Assembly: GCA_003217965.1 (NCBI GenBank)
Contig: QHNB01000079.1
Span: forward strand, 1 to 21,835
From: Verrucomicrobiota bacterium
GTDB lineage: Bacteria; Verrucomicrobiota; Verrucomicrobiia; Chthoniobacterales; UBA10450
Direction of reading: 5' to 3'
Length of the DNA: 21,835 bases
Position 1 is the first letter of the stretch, and each line of letters opens with the position of its first letter. Shown here piece after piece: positions 1-7,598 of this stretch. The notes under the pieces are model-generated. The model was given only the letters and a program-made list of their open reading frames with translations, did not search any database and was not told where the DNA came from. The translations under genes and the position numbers were made by a program.

Positions 1-64
1 GAACTAGGGATCAAGCTCGGCAGCGACAAATCGTAGGAGTCATAGTGTCTGCGAAACTCGCAAC

Positions 65-1009
65 TCAGCTAATGCAAATCGCGATTGGCAATGTAATCAC
101 GATCAACAGCGCAGTGGCGACGAGAGTGGAGGATGATTCGACTTCGTAGAGGCGATAGCGTGGTGCCAATAGAGGTGCGAATACGGCGGTCGGAATCGCA
201 CAAACCAAGATTCCTTCGCGCGCCAGTGGATTCGCAATTCCGAGTACCGTGACCAGTACAGCCATCAGCAGCGGCTGTGCGATCATTTTGACCAGCGCGT
301 TCCCAATGACCTCGCCGTTCAATTTGAGCTTATATGCAGCGATGATTAGTCCAGCCAAAAAAATCGACACTCCCGAAGTGGTTGATCCGATCAACGTTAA
401 CATATTGTCAAACACTTGTGGCACACGCACACCGACAAGCACGAGTGCAAGGCCGATCAACGGCGCCCATACCATCGGCTGTTTGAACGTATTCGCTAAA
501 CTTCGAAGAATAAGCAAACTCACTGGTCGCACTTCACCAGTCGCGGCGTGCTGGCGATGTATTTCGAGCAGAACGAGCGTGAGTGGAACGATTGTGATCG
601 CCGATAAAGTCGCTGCCAAGGCAATGGAGACAAGACTGGATGCGCCGAACAATCCCTGAAAAATCGGGGGGCCAAAGAAAGCGACGGATGGAAAACTGGC
701 TAGGTTGGCCTGAAGCGCCGCTTCACCAACGGAATGATGTAAAAGGCGCGTGCTGACAAGCACCATGACTAAGAATAGTCCGACGAAGGCGATAAGCAGC
801 GCAAATGCATAAAGACCCTGACTGAGCAACTGACTTCGCGCGTTTTTAACCGTTCCAACAAACATCATTGCGGGGAGGGCATAATCCAGCACCAATTCAT
901 TCAGACCGGCGACCTGATCAGCGTCGAATTTCTTAGCGCGCCCGGCGAAATACCCCAGTCCCAACACAAAAAACACGGGCAAGAGAACGGTGATGGCGGT
1001 GACAATCAT
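65..1009 (-). CDS. AEC-family (auxin efflux carrier / malonate-type) permease
   Basis: A 314-residue, very hydrophobic protein with about ten predicted membrane segments in two halves separated by a short polar stretch near residues 150-175. The N-terminal pattern (a long hydrophobic helix, then GLGYFAGR, then a helix ending in LDYALPAMMF) is typical of the AEC family, whose members export auxin in plants and carry malonate or other small organic anions in bacteria. Length matches the family. The ATG start has a GGAG about 14 nt upstream. It stands alone: the next gene on the same strand begins 445 bp upstream and no metabolic partner is visible, so the substrate cannot be named. The gene is complete and ends 64 bp from the window edge. 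Confidence 0.85.
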   Translation of the reverse strand: MIVTAITVLLPVFFVLGLGYFAGRAKKFDADQVAGLNELVLDYALPAMMFVGTVKNARSQLLSQGLYAFALLIAFVGLFLVMVLVSTRLLHHSVGEAALQANLASFPSVAFFGPPIFQGLFGASSLVSIALAATLSAITIVPLTLVLLEIHRQHAATGEVRPVSLLILRSLANTFKQPMVWAPLIGLALVLVGVRVPQVFDNMLTLIGSTTSGVSIFLAGLIIAAYKLKLNGEVIGNALVKMIAQPLLMAVLVTVLGIANPLAREGILVCAIPTAVFAPLLAPRYRLYEVESSSTLVATALLIVITLPIAICIS

Positions 1010-1454
1010 TGCGCTTGGTGTTCTCCGAATCGTTTTGGGAAATCACAGATTACGCAATTCAATTTCAAATCAGTAAAATCCACCATCCATCACCAATGTT
1101 GGCACTGGTAAAAATGCTGCCTTCGCTTCGCACGCGAACACTGTTCGGCAGGTTTGGTTTGGAAGCTGCTTTGCGAGTCAAGTATGAGCAGGCAGGGTTT
1201 GCATAGGAGCGGCGCGACAAGCAGATCGACAAGCAACGCAAAGTCGCACATACGCGACGAACAAAGCACCTCCGCAACGAAAGCAGGTTCCTCCTCACGA
1301 GAGTCACACAGCCGCCGCACCCTGGCGCGTACGAAAGCATTGATAGTAGCTGCGCTTCGAGTGTGGGAACTAAAACATCGGACTCGAGATTAGCGTACTG
1401 TGCCGACGGTGAAATGGCTGCATCCCATTCTTTAAGAACAACCGCTTCTCTCGC
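1010..1454. other. 445-bp intergenic stretch without a recognisable gene
   Basis: Between the AEC carrier and pgsA. Short overlapping open frames occur on both strands (for example 1065-1340 on the minus strand), but their translations are rich in Arg, Cys and Ser, match no family I know, and have no convincing ribosome-binding site. I looked for tRNA T-arm signatures, tmRNA ends and terminator-like hairpins and saw none. It may hold the carrier's promoter, or an unrecognised small RNA. Confidence 0.5.
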
Positions 1455-2033
1455 TTAGACTTCAGTCGTGACCACATCGCGATGACGCCAGGCGTAGCCC
1501 AGTCCGGAGTAGAGTGTGAGCGCAACCGTCAGCCACACGAGCACGGTGCCGGCTTCACCCCAGGCTCGTTGCCACCACAGCGGCATGGTGCTGCTTCTGG
1601 TCCAGTCCGCCATTGCCAATAGGGTGAGAAAAAAAATCACGGTAATGATTTGCCAGGACGTTTTGTGTTTGCCGAGACTCTCGGCCGACAGGACCTGGCC
1701 TTTTGCGCTCGCCATCAAACGCAATCCGGTAATGAGAAATTCGCGACCGACTACTACTGTCGCAGCCCAGGCCGGAATAGCGCGCAGAGGCACAAGTGAG
1801 ATGAACGCTGCCGCGATCATGATCTTGTCGACGAGGGGATCCATTAAACGGCCAAAATTCGTCACCGTTTGATAGCGACGCGCGATCTCGCCATCGAAAA
1901 AATCGGTTATCCCGGCTACGAGAAAGGTGATCAGAGCGGTGGTATGCGCGTAACGCCAGGGCGAGCTCAGCGCAATGACGAAGAGAATTGTCAGCACGAG
2001 CCGGCTCAGAGTAAGACGATTCGCCCAATTCAT
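1455..2033 (-). CDS. pgsA: CDP-diacylglycerol--glycerol-3-phosphate 3-phosphatidyltransferase
   Basis: A membrane enzyme that makes phosphatidylglycerol phosphate from CDP-diacylglycerol and glycerol 3-phosphate, the committed step to phosphatidylglycerol. The 192-residue protein has the complete CDP-alcohol phosphatidyltransferase signature: D47-G48, A51-R52, G61, D65 and D69 with canonical spacing, followed by several hydrophobic segments. Opening residues MNWANRLTLSR are typical of PgsA. The ATG overlaps the moaE stop codon (ATGA), so the two genes are probably cotranscribed with translational coupling, although they have no known functional link. A cardiolipin synthase of the same superfamily is the main alternative, but the N-terminus and length favour PgsA. 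Confidence 0.9.
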   Translation of the reverse strand: MNWANRLTLSRLVLTILFVIALSSPWRYAHTTALITFLVAGITDFFDGEIARRYQTVTNFGRLMDPLVDKIMIAAAFISLVPLRAIPAWAATVVVGREFLITGLRLMASAKGQVLSAESLGKHKTSWQIITVIFFLTLLAMADWTRSSTMPLWWQRAWGEAGTVLVWLTVALTLYSGLGYAWRHRDVVTTEV

Positions 2034-2494
2034 GTCCCGCCGATGCCCGTTGCAGCCGCGGTCGCTGACCGCGGTCCAGCGTCAACGACGCCGGCTACAG
2101 AATTGGGCTCAAACTTCGGCGTCTTCCAAATTGGGACGCGCTTTTTTAATTCATCCACGATCCATTGGCCGGCCACGAACGCCGCACCGCGGTGGGCCGC
2201 GCCCACCCGCAGAAAAAGCGAAGTCTGTCCGCTCGGGACATATCCGAGACGATGATGCAGTCTGATCGCGAGAAGATCGAAGCGCTTCGCCGCCTCTTGC
2301 GCAACCATCCGCAGCTGGTGCTCGGCCATTTCGCGATGCGCTTCGTATTCGATTCCAGCGATCGGCGCCCCATTCTCCAGCGGCCGGACGTTGCCAAAAA
2401 AATCAACTACGGCGCCGGCGTCCGGTGTATCAAACGGCGAATCGAGCGGCAGCGGTCCGTCGACCAGTGCGATTTCGCAAACGTAATTTGCCAT
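2030..2494 (-). CDS. moaE: Molybdopterin synthase catalytic subunit (large subunit)
   Basis: Large subunit of molybdopterin synthase, which with MoaD adds the dithiolene sulfurs to precursor Z during molybdenum cofactor synthesis. From the chosen ATG the protein is 154 residues. Family motifs are visible: FFGNVRP (32-38), YEAH (50-53), HRLGY (81-85), AAHRGAAF (99-106) and the Lys-rich KKRVPIWKTPKF (117-128). The open frame extends 15 codons upstream to a GTG, but the ATG at 2494 fits the family start better. No moaD is adjacent. The last about 22 residues (133-154) go beyond the usual family end and are encoded by two palindromes of the repeat type scattered through this window, so they are probably a repeat-derived tail. 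Confidence 0.88.
   Translation of the reverse strand: MANYVCEIALVDGPLPLDSPFDTPDAGAVVDFFGNVRPLENGAPIAGIEYEAHREMAEHQLRMVAQEAAKRFDLLAIRLHHRLGYVPSGQTSLFLRVGAAHRGAAFVAGQWIVDELKKRVPIWKTPKFEPNSVAGVVDAGPRSATAAATGIGGT
2046..2100 (-). repeat. GTAG-type double palindrome forming the moaE 3' end
   Basis: Two adjacent perfect palindromes with trinucleotide loops: CCGCGGTC-gct-GACCGCGG at 2056-2074 and GCGTC-aac-GACGC at 2079-2091. Read on the minus strand the unit starts CTGTAGCCGGCGTC. The architecture (CTGTAG lead, perfect stem, 3-nt loop) matches units at 4148-4206, 8834-8850 and 16233-16262. It encodes the unusual C-terminal tail of MoaE. Confidence 0.65.
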
Positions 2495-2562
2495 CTGCTG
2501 CACTTGCTCGTTTACTGCCGTGCCGACCTTTCGGCGCACACCGAAACCAGATACGCAAAATC

Positions 2563-4044
2563 ATGACGACGCAATCGGATATTGGGCTGATCGGGCTGGC
2601 CGTGATGGGCGAAAACCTCGTCCTCAATATGGAATCCAAAGGATTCTCGGTCGCAGTTTTTAATCGCACCACGACCGTGACGGAGAGGTTTGCCGCCACG
2701 CGCGGAAAGGGGAAAAACGTCCTCCCGACGACAACGGTGGAAGATTTCGTTCGCGCGCTGAAGCGCCCGCGAAAGGCGATGATCATGATCAAAGCCGGCA
2801 AACCGGTCGATCAGGTGATTGCCGAATTGGCCCCGCTCCTGGAACGAGGCGACATCATTATCGACGGAGGGAATTCTCTTTTCACCGATACGCAGCGCCG
2901 TTGCAAGGAACTCGAGGGGCAAGGCATTCACTTTATCGGCTGCGGTGTTTCCGGTGGAGAAGAGGGAGCGCTCAAAGGTCCGTCGTTGATGCCCGGCGGA
3001 TCGCGCGAAGCCTACGAAATGATCGCGCCGATTTTTCGCAAAATCGCGGCACAGGTGGATGGCGAGCCTTGCTGCCGTTACATGGGGCCGGATGGGGCCG
3101 GCCACTACGTCAAGATGGTGCACAACGGCATCGAGTACGGCGATATTCAGTTAATCTGCGAAGCCTACGCCATCCTGAAAAATGTCCTCGACCTGCAAGC
3201 GGACGAGCTGGCCGAGATTTTCGCCGAGTGGAACCGTGGCGCGCTCGAGAGTTATCTGATCGAAATCACGGCCCAGATTTTCCGCAAAAAAGATCCTGAA
3301 ACGGGCAAACCGTTGGTTGATGTCATTCTCGATAAGGCCGGGCAAAAAGGAACGGGCCTGTGGACGCTGCAATCCGCTCTCGCCCAATCGGTCGTAATTT
3401 CGACCATCAATGCCGCGGTGGAAGCACGCGTGATTTCGTCGCGAAAGGATGAACGCGTAGCCGCGTCAAAGATTCTGCCCCAACCTGCAATCCCGAAATT
3501 TACCGGCGACCGCAAACAGCTGATCGCGGCGGTGCACGACGCCCTTTATGCTTCGAAGATTGTTTCCTATGCCCAAGGGATGGAGTTGCTCGGCGCTGCC
3601 AGCACGATCTACCACTGGAATTTAAATTTCGGCGATATCGCAACCATCTGGCGAGGCGGCTGCATTATTCGGGCGCGGTTCCTCAACCGCATCACGGAGG
3701 CTTACGCCCGCAATCCGTCGCTACACAATCTACTGCTCGATTCCTATTTCACCGACATCATCGCCCAGACACAACATAACTGGCGGGTAGCGGTTTCGAC
3801 GGCGATCAACCAGGGCGTCGCCGTTCCGGCGTTCAGCGCTTCGCTGGCTTATTTTGACAGCTATCGCTCGGCGCGTTTACCCGCGAATCTGTTGCAAGCA
3901 CAGCGCGATTTCTTTGGCGCCCACACCTACGAACGCGTTGATAAACCGGGCGTTTTCCATACCGAATGGACGCAGCCCGGCGACCAACCGGCACACAAAG
4001 TGGCCGAGGCTAAGGCAGCACCGAAGCGGCACGCCGGCGAGTGA
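2563..4044 (+). CDS. gnd: 6-phosphogluconate dehydrogenase, decarboxylating
   Basis: Oxidative pentose-phosphate enzyme that converts 6-phosphogluconate to ribulose 5-phosphate and CO2 with reduction of NADP+. The open frame runs upstream to 2425, but the ATG at 2563 gives the family start (MTTQSDIGLIGLAVMG) and a 493-residue protein of normal size for the long, dimeric form. Visible motifs: Rossmann GLAVMG (11-16), IIDGGNS (99-105), SGGEEGALKGPSLMPGG (130-146) and the active-site HYVKMVHNGIEY with K184, N188 and E191; C-terminal residues include DKAGQKGTGLWT. It is divergent from moaE with 68 bp between the starts, and no other pentose-phosphate gene is adjacent. Confidence 0.95.
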   Translation: MTTQSDIGLIGLAVMGENLVLNMESKGFSVAVFNRTTTVTERFAATRGKGKNVLPTTTVEDFVRALKRPRKAMIMIKAGKPVDQVIAELAPLLERGDIIIDGGNSLFTDTQRRCKELEGQGIHFIGCGVSGGEEGALKGPSLMPGGSREAYEMIAPIFRKIAAQVDGEPCCRYMGPDGAGHYVKMVHNGIEYGDIQLICEAYAILKNVLDLQADELAEIFAEWNRGALESYLIEITAQIFRKKDPETGKPLVDVILDKAGQKGTGLWTLQSALAQSVVISTINAAVEARVISSRKDERVAASKILPQPAIPKFTGDRKQLIAAVHDALYASKIVSYAQGMELLGAASTIYHWNLNFGDIATIWRGGCIIRARFLNRITEAYARNPSLHNLLLDSYFTDIIAQTQHNWRVAVSTAINQGVAVPAFSASLAYFDSYRSARLPANLLQAQRDFFGAHTYERVDKPGVFHTEWTQPGDQPAHKVAEAKAAPKRHAGE

Positions 4045-4061
4045 TTTAGTGACATGGTAGG

Positions 4062-4081
4062 GGCGATTGACCTCAATCGCC
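4062..4081. repeat. Perfect hairpin downstream of gnd
   Basis: GGCGATTGA-cc-TCAATCGCC, 9-bp perfect arms, 18 bp after the gnd stop and preceded by GGTAG like other repeats here. There is no T-run after it, so an intrinsic-terminator role is uncertain; it could still shape the mRNA 3' end between convergent gnd and dnaE2. Confidence 0.6.
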
Positions 4082-4147
4082 TCCGCATCCGCTCATAGAA
4101 CCCGGTGGGCCGATTCGCCACGCCAACGGAGGCGCATCTTTTTCACA

Positions 4148-4206
4148 CTGTAGCGTCTGCTGTCTCAGCAGATTTGCTGTAGGGTCCGCTGTCTCAGCGG
4201 ATCCGG
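4148..4206 (+). repeat. Tandem pair of GTAG-type palindromes
   Basis: Two consecutive units, each beginning CTGTAG and folding into a stem with a TCT loop: TCTGCTG-tct-CAGCAGA (4156-4172) and TCCGCTG-tct-CAGCGGA (4185-4201). The stems differ by compensated substitutions while lead and loop are the same, so structure is kept better than sequence. Related stems occur inside imuB-C (7864-7928). Confidence 0.7.
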
Positions 4207-4221
4207 AAGTTCGATTGACGC

Positions 4222-4251
4222 GCCAGTCCGGCTCGGACTCGCCCGAAGGCG
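4222..4251 (+). repeat. Partial copy of the dnaE2-embedded repeat, between gnd and dnaE2
   Basis: The 18 bases at 4222-4239 (palindrome AGTCCG-gct-CGGACT plus a GCC lead) are identical to 4752-4769 and, inverted, to 7170-7187, both inside dnaE2. A small hairpin CGCC-cgaa-GGCG follows at 4240-4251. This links the intergenic repeats to the coding ones. Confidence 0.65.
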
Positions 4252-4289
4252 GTTCGGTAAATCGCCCTTATCTCAATCGCGCTGCAATT

Positions 4290-7200
4290 TCAGCGAAAAT
4301 CATGTGATTCGGAGCCGAGCAGTCCGTCGTGCGCGAGTGGGAAAATTTTCTGCGCTTTAATCAGCACGACATTGTCGGTGTTTTGCACTTGGCCTTCGAT
4401 GGCGAGAAATGGTTCTTCAGTGATCAATAGTCGTGTTCGCTCAAATAAATCAGGGGTTACGATCGCGTTGGAAACGCCGGTCTCGTCTTCGAGGCTAATG
4501 AATACGAACCCTTTGGCCGTACCGGGCCGCTGACGGCAGATGACATTGCCGGCGATTCGCAGAGTGGCGCCATGCGTCGCCTTGGGAAGATCAACGGCGC
4601 GCCAGACATCAGGTAATTGTTCTCGCACTAATTTCATCGGGTGAGGCCCGGTTGTGAGATTCATTTCTTCGTAATCAGCCCGCACCCGTTCCGGCAAAGT
4701 CATCCGGGGGAGCGGCGATTCTGGGGTAGTGCACGCGTCGCGCGTGCTAATGCCAGTCCGGCTCGGACTTTCGGCGTCTCGCCGAAACAATCCTCGACCA
4801 GTCTGCGAAAGCGGCACGCTTTCGCTAGCGCGCGAGACGCGTGCGCTACCCCGAATCCCGCGCTCGAGCAAATCATCATGCGGCGTTTCTTCCACTCTCC
4901 ACATGGCGTCGCGACGATGAGCGGCGAAACAATTGAGCGCGCCGAGATTGGCCAGACTCCGCAGTTCTTCTTTCGAAATCGGCACCCGTTTCCGAAAGTC
5001 GTCGAGTGACGAAAATGGCCTGGCGTTTCGTTCCCGCACCAATTCGTCGGCGTTTTCCCGGCGCAACCCATTCACCACGCAAAAACCGAGCCGCATCGTA
5101 TCGTTTGAGGTAACGGTGCAGCGCCATTCCGATTGCGACACGCAGACCGGCTGAATCTTTAACCCGTGGCGACGGGCGTCTTTCACGATGGTGGCCGGGG
5201 TATAAAATCCCATTGGCTGATTATTGATCAGGCTGGCGTAAAACTCCGGGGCACGATGCACTTTCAAATAGGCGCTGCCATAGGCGAGAATGGCAAAGCT
5301 AATGGCGTGGGATTCCGGGAAACCATAGAGCGCGAATGACGTGATCGAGTGCAGCACCTTTTCGATCACGTCCGGGGCGACATTGTTGCGCGCCATCGCT
5401 TCACGAAGTTTTATGCTGACGCGATTCATTCGTTCTTCCGAACGATGAAAGCTGAGGGCGCGGCGCAATTCCTCCGCTTCATCTCCGGAAAAGTTGGCCA
5501 TGATCATCGCGATTTTGAGCATCTGCTCCTGAAATAGGGGAACGCCTAGGGTACGGCCAAGGACCGGTTTTAAACGTTCGTCGAAATAGGTGATCTCCTC
5601 CTTGCCGGCGCGACGTGCGAGATAGGGGTGGACCATATCGCCCTGAATTGGTCCGGGACGGATGATGGCTACTTCAATGACAACATCGTAAAAAGATTCC
5701 GGCCGCAGCCGCGGCAACGTGGCCATTTGGGCGCGGCTCTCGATTTGAAAGACGCCGATGGTGTCGGCTCGTTGCATCATTCCAAAAGTTTGCGGGTCAT
5801 CTTTGGAGATGTGGGCGAGATCGAGCGGCCGTCCTCGTTCGCGGCAGAGTTCAAATGCATCTTGCATGACGGACATCATGCCGAGTCCGAGGAGATCGAC
5901 CTTCACGATGCCGAGATCTTCGCAATCGTCCTTATCCCATTGCGCTACGACCCGGCCGGGCATGGAGGCGTTTTCCAGCGGCACAAAAGAGCTGAGTTTA
6001 TTCTGGCAAATAATCATTCCGCCGGAGTGCTGGCCGAGATGACGCGGCAAACCGTAAATGGCGCGGTAAAGCGAGATAAATGCCGGCATCCGCGGATGCG
6101 CTTTGGGTAAACCGGCTTGCTCGATCTGGGCTTCCAGTTCGAGGGTGTGCGGAAAATCGCCGCTGGCGAAGAGATGGGAAAAGCGATCGATAACGCTGGG
6201 CGAAAAATTCAGCGCCTTCCCGATTTCGCGCGCGGCACTCCGGCCTCGGTAGCTGATGACGTTCGCGGTCATAGCTGCGCCGTGTTTGCCGTAGCGCCGG
6301 TAAATTTCCTGAATGACCCGCTCGCGTCGATCCCCACTCGGTAAATCCAGATCGATATCAGGCCAGCCTTTGCGGCTCTCGTTCAAAAAACGCTCAAAGA
6401 CGAGATGATTGCTCACCGGATCGACCGGCGTAATGCCAAGGCAAAAACAAACCGCACTGTTGGCGGCACTGCCGCGGCCCTGAACCATAATGTTGTTTTC
6501 ACGACAAAAATTCACGATGTCCCAGACGATTAAAAAATACCCGGCAAATCCGAGACGAGTGATCAGGGCCAGCTCCTCTTCCAGCTGACGTTTCACTTTA
6601 TTGGTGAGCGCTTCATAACGTTGCTGGGCGCCAAAAAGCACCATGGTGCGCAAAAATGAATTCATGCTGTGCCCGGCTGGTACCGGAAAATCGGGAAACT
6701 CGTAACCGATGTTTTCCAATGAAAAATCGAGACGCTCCGCCAGTCGTTCCGTGTTCGTGATAGAGTCGGGCAAATCACGAAAAATCGCGCACATTTCCGC
6801 ATCGGTTTTCAGATGACGCTCGGCATTTTGGGTGAGCAATTTGCCAGCGAGATCGAGATGGGTGTGCTCGCGGATGCAAGTGAACACATCCAGGACCTGG
6901 CGTCCGTAAGGCTTGGCATACTGCACGCCATTGGTCGCAAGTAATGGCAGTCGAAATTCTGATGCTAAATCAACCAGCGTTTTGTTGATCCGATCTTCGC
7001 CCCGCAAAAAATGCCGCTGGATTTCGACGTAAACGTTTTCCCGGCCAAAACTGTCGATTAAGAATTGCGCGCGATTGTCAGGATTCTGGGGAGCGCACCC
7101 ATGCGGGGGGCTGCGGAAAACGTCGCGTTTTCGCGGAGTTTCTGAAGATTGTCTCGGCGAGACGCCGAAAGTCCGAGCCGGACTGGCATTAGCACGCGAG

Positions 7201-7583
7201 ACGCGCGCGCTACCCAACAATGCCACTAAACCCCCGGCAAATTGTGCCAGCTCAGTCCATTTGACGGCGCATTCTCCTTTCACGTTGCTGCGGAGGTGTG
7301 CTTGGGTCAGCAATTCGCATAAATTTTTGTAGCCAATCCGATTTGCCACCAGCACGGACAAGAGAGTGCCGTCTTCCATGGTGAGTTCGCAGCCTGTGAT
7401 CGCCCGAATTTTTTGTTCGCGCGCGGCCACGGAAAATCGTTGCGCTCCGTAAACGCCGTTGCGATCGAGCAGAGCCAGCGCCGGCATCTCCAACTCGGCC
7501 GCGACTTCTGCTAACTGCTCAGGAAACGATGCCCCGCGTAAAAAGCTGAAAGCGCTGCAAGCATGTAATTGTACGTAGCCCAT
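4290..7583 (-). CDS. dnaE2: Error-prone DNA polymerase III alpha-type subunit DnaE2 (ImuC)
   Basis: C-family polymerase that carries out SOS-induced translesion synthesis with ImuA and ImuB. Order in the 1,097 residues: degenerate PHP domain (1-290; the HxH metal motif reads HAC at 7-9), polymerase core (about 310-700) with catalytic D411 and D413 in PDIDLDLPSG and D563 in KVDLLGLG, helix-hairpin-helix region (about 830-890), and OB fold (about 1005-1085). All three catalytic Asp are present. Two segments, about 124-168 and 912-956, both begin GSARVSRA, are absent from other DnaE2 proteins as I know them, and are encoded by palindromic repeats read in frame; both lie in poorly conserved linkers. 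The ATG is 15 nt after the imuB-C stop, with GGAG upstream, so the two form one LexA-controlled operon. Confidence 0.95.
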   Translation of the reverse strand: MGYVQLHACSAFSFLRGASFPEQLAEVAAELEMPALALLDRNGVYGAQRFSVAAREQKIRAITGCELTMEDGTLLSVLVANRIGYKNLCELLTQAHLRSNVKGECAVKWTELAQFAGGLVALLGSARVSRANASPARTFGVSPRQSSETPRKRDVFRSPPHGCAPQNPDNRAQFLIDSFGRENVYVEIQRHFLRGEDRINKTLVDLASEFRLPLLATNGVQYAKPYGRQVLDVFTCIREHTHLDLAGKLLTQNAERHLKTDAEMCAIFRDLPDSITNTERLAERLDFSLENIGYEFPDFPVPAGHSMNSFLRTMVLFGAQQRYEALTNKVKRQLEEELALITRLGFAGYFLIVWDIVNFCRENNIMVQGRGSAANSAVCFCLGITPVDPVSNHLVFERFLNESRKGWPDIDLDLPSGDRRERVIQEIYRRYGKHGAAMTANVISYRGRSAAREIGKALNFSPSVIDRFSHLFASGDFPHTLELEAQIEQAGLPKAHPRMPAFISLYRAIYGLPRHLGQHSGGMIICQNKLSSFVPLENASMPGRVVAQWDKDDCEDLGIVKVDLLGLGMMSVMQDAFELCRERGRPLDLAHISKDDPQTFGMMQRADTIGVFQIESRAQMATLPRLRPESFYDVVIEVAIIRPGPIQGDMVHPYLARRAGKEEITYFDERLKPVLGRTLGVPLFQEQMLKIAMIMANFSGDEAEELRRALSFHRSEERMNRVSIKLREAMARNNVAPDVIEKVLHSITSFALYGFPESHAISFAILAYGSAYLKVHRAPEFYASLINNQPMGFYTPATIVKDARRHGLKIQPVCVSQSEWRCTVTSNDTMRLGFCVVNGLRRENADELVRERNARPFSSLDDFRKRVPISKEELRSLANLGALNCFAAHRRDAMWRVEETPHDDLLERGIRGSARVSRASESVPLSQTGRGLFRRDAESPSRTGISTRDACTTPESPLPRMTLPERVRADYEEMNLTTGPHPMKLVREQLPDVWRAVDLPKATHGATLRIAGNVICRQRPGTAKGFVFISLEDETGVSNAIVTPDLFERTRLLITEEPFLAIEGQVQNTDNVVLIKAQKIFPLAHDGLLGSESHDFR
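4723..4852 (+). repeat. 130-bp palindromic element with terminal inverted repeats inside dnaE2 (copy 2)
   Basis: The ends are 27-bp inverted repeats (4723-4749 and 4826-4852) with 3 mismatches, starting GGGGTAG. Inside are three hairpins with 3-nt loops: AGTCCG-gct-CGGACT (4755-4769), TTTCGGCG-tct-CGCCGAAA, and GCGAAAGCG-gca-CGCTTTCGC. Positions 4741-4792 match 7147-7198 in inverted orientation at 51 of 52 bases. It lies antisense to dnaE2 but is open in the dnaE2 frame, encoding about residues 912-956. It resembles a MITE- or REP-like element; no transposase is nearby. Confidence 0.8.
7088..7215 (-). repeat. 128-bp palindromic element inside dnaE2 (copy 1)
   Basis: The opposite-orientation relative of the element at 4723-4852, encoding DnaE2 residues of about 124-168. 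The shared 52-bp core is 7147-7198. The ends are only partly inverted (GGGTAGCGC against GTGCGCTCCCC), and the distal hairpin differs in sequence (GCGGAAAACG-tcg-CGTTTTCGCG) though not in form. Both copies keep dnaE2 open and both translate to GSARVSRA at their N-terminal side, because the terminal inverted repeats give the same sequence whichever way the element is inserted. Confidence 0.8.
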
Positions 7584-7598
7584 GCGCGTGCCGCTCCA

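Noticed and set aside
1065..1340. Minus-strand 91-codon open frame upstream of the AEC carrier
   Set aside because: Composition rich in Arg, Cys and Ser, no family resemblance, no ribosome-binding site, and competing open frames on both strands.
1010..1454. tmRNA or tRNA gene in the long gap
   Set aside because: No T-arm signature, CCA end, tag-peptide frame or paired ends could be found on either strand.
4062..4081. Intrinsic terminator of gnd
   Set aside because: The stem is perfect but no T-run follows on either strand; kept as a repeat only.
4148..4206. CRISPR-like tandem repeat
   Set aside because: Only two units, with no constant repeat and no spacers of uniform length; the similarity is in hairpin form.
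5628..6110. Plus-strand 160-codon open frame antisense to dnaE2
   Set aside because: A shadow of the DnaE2 polymerase core; no domain or start signal.
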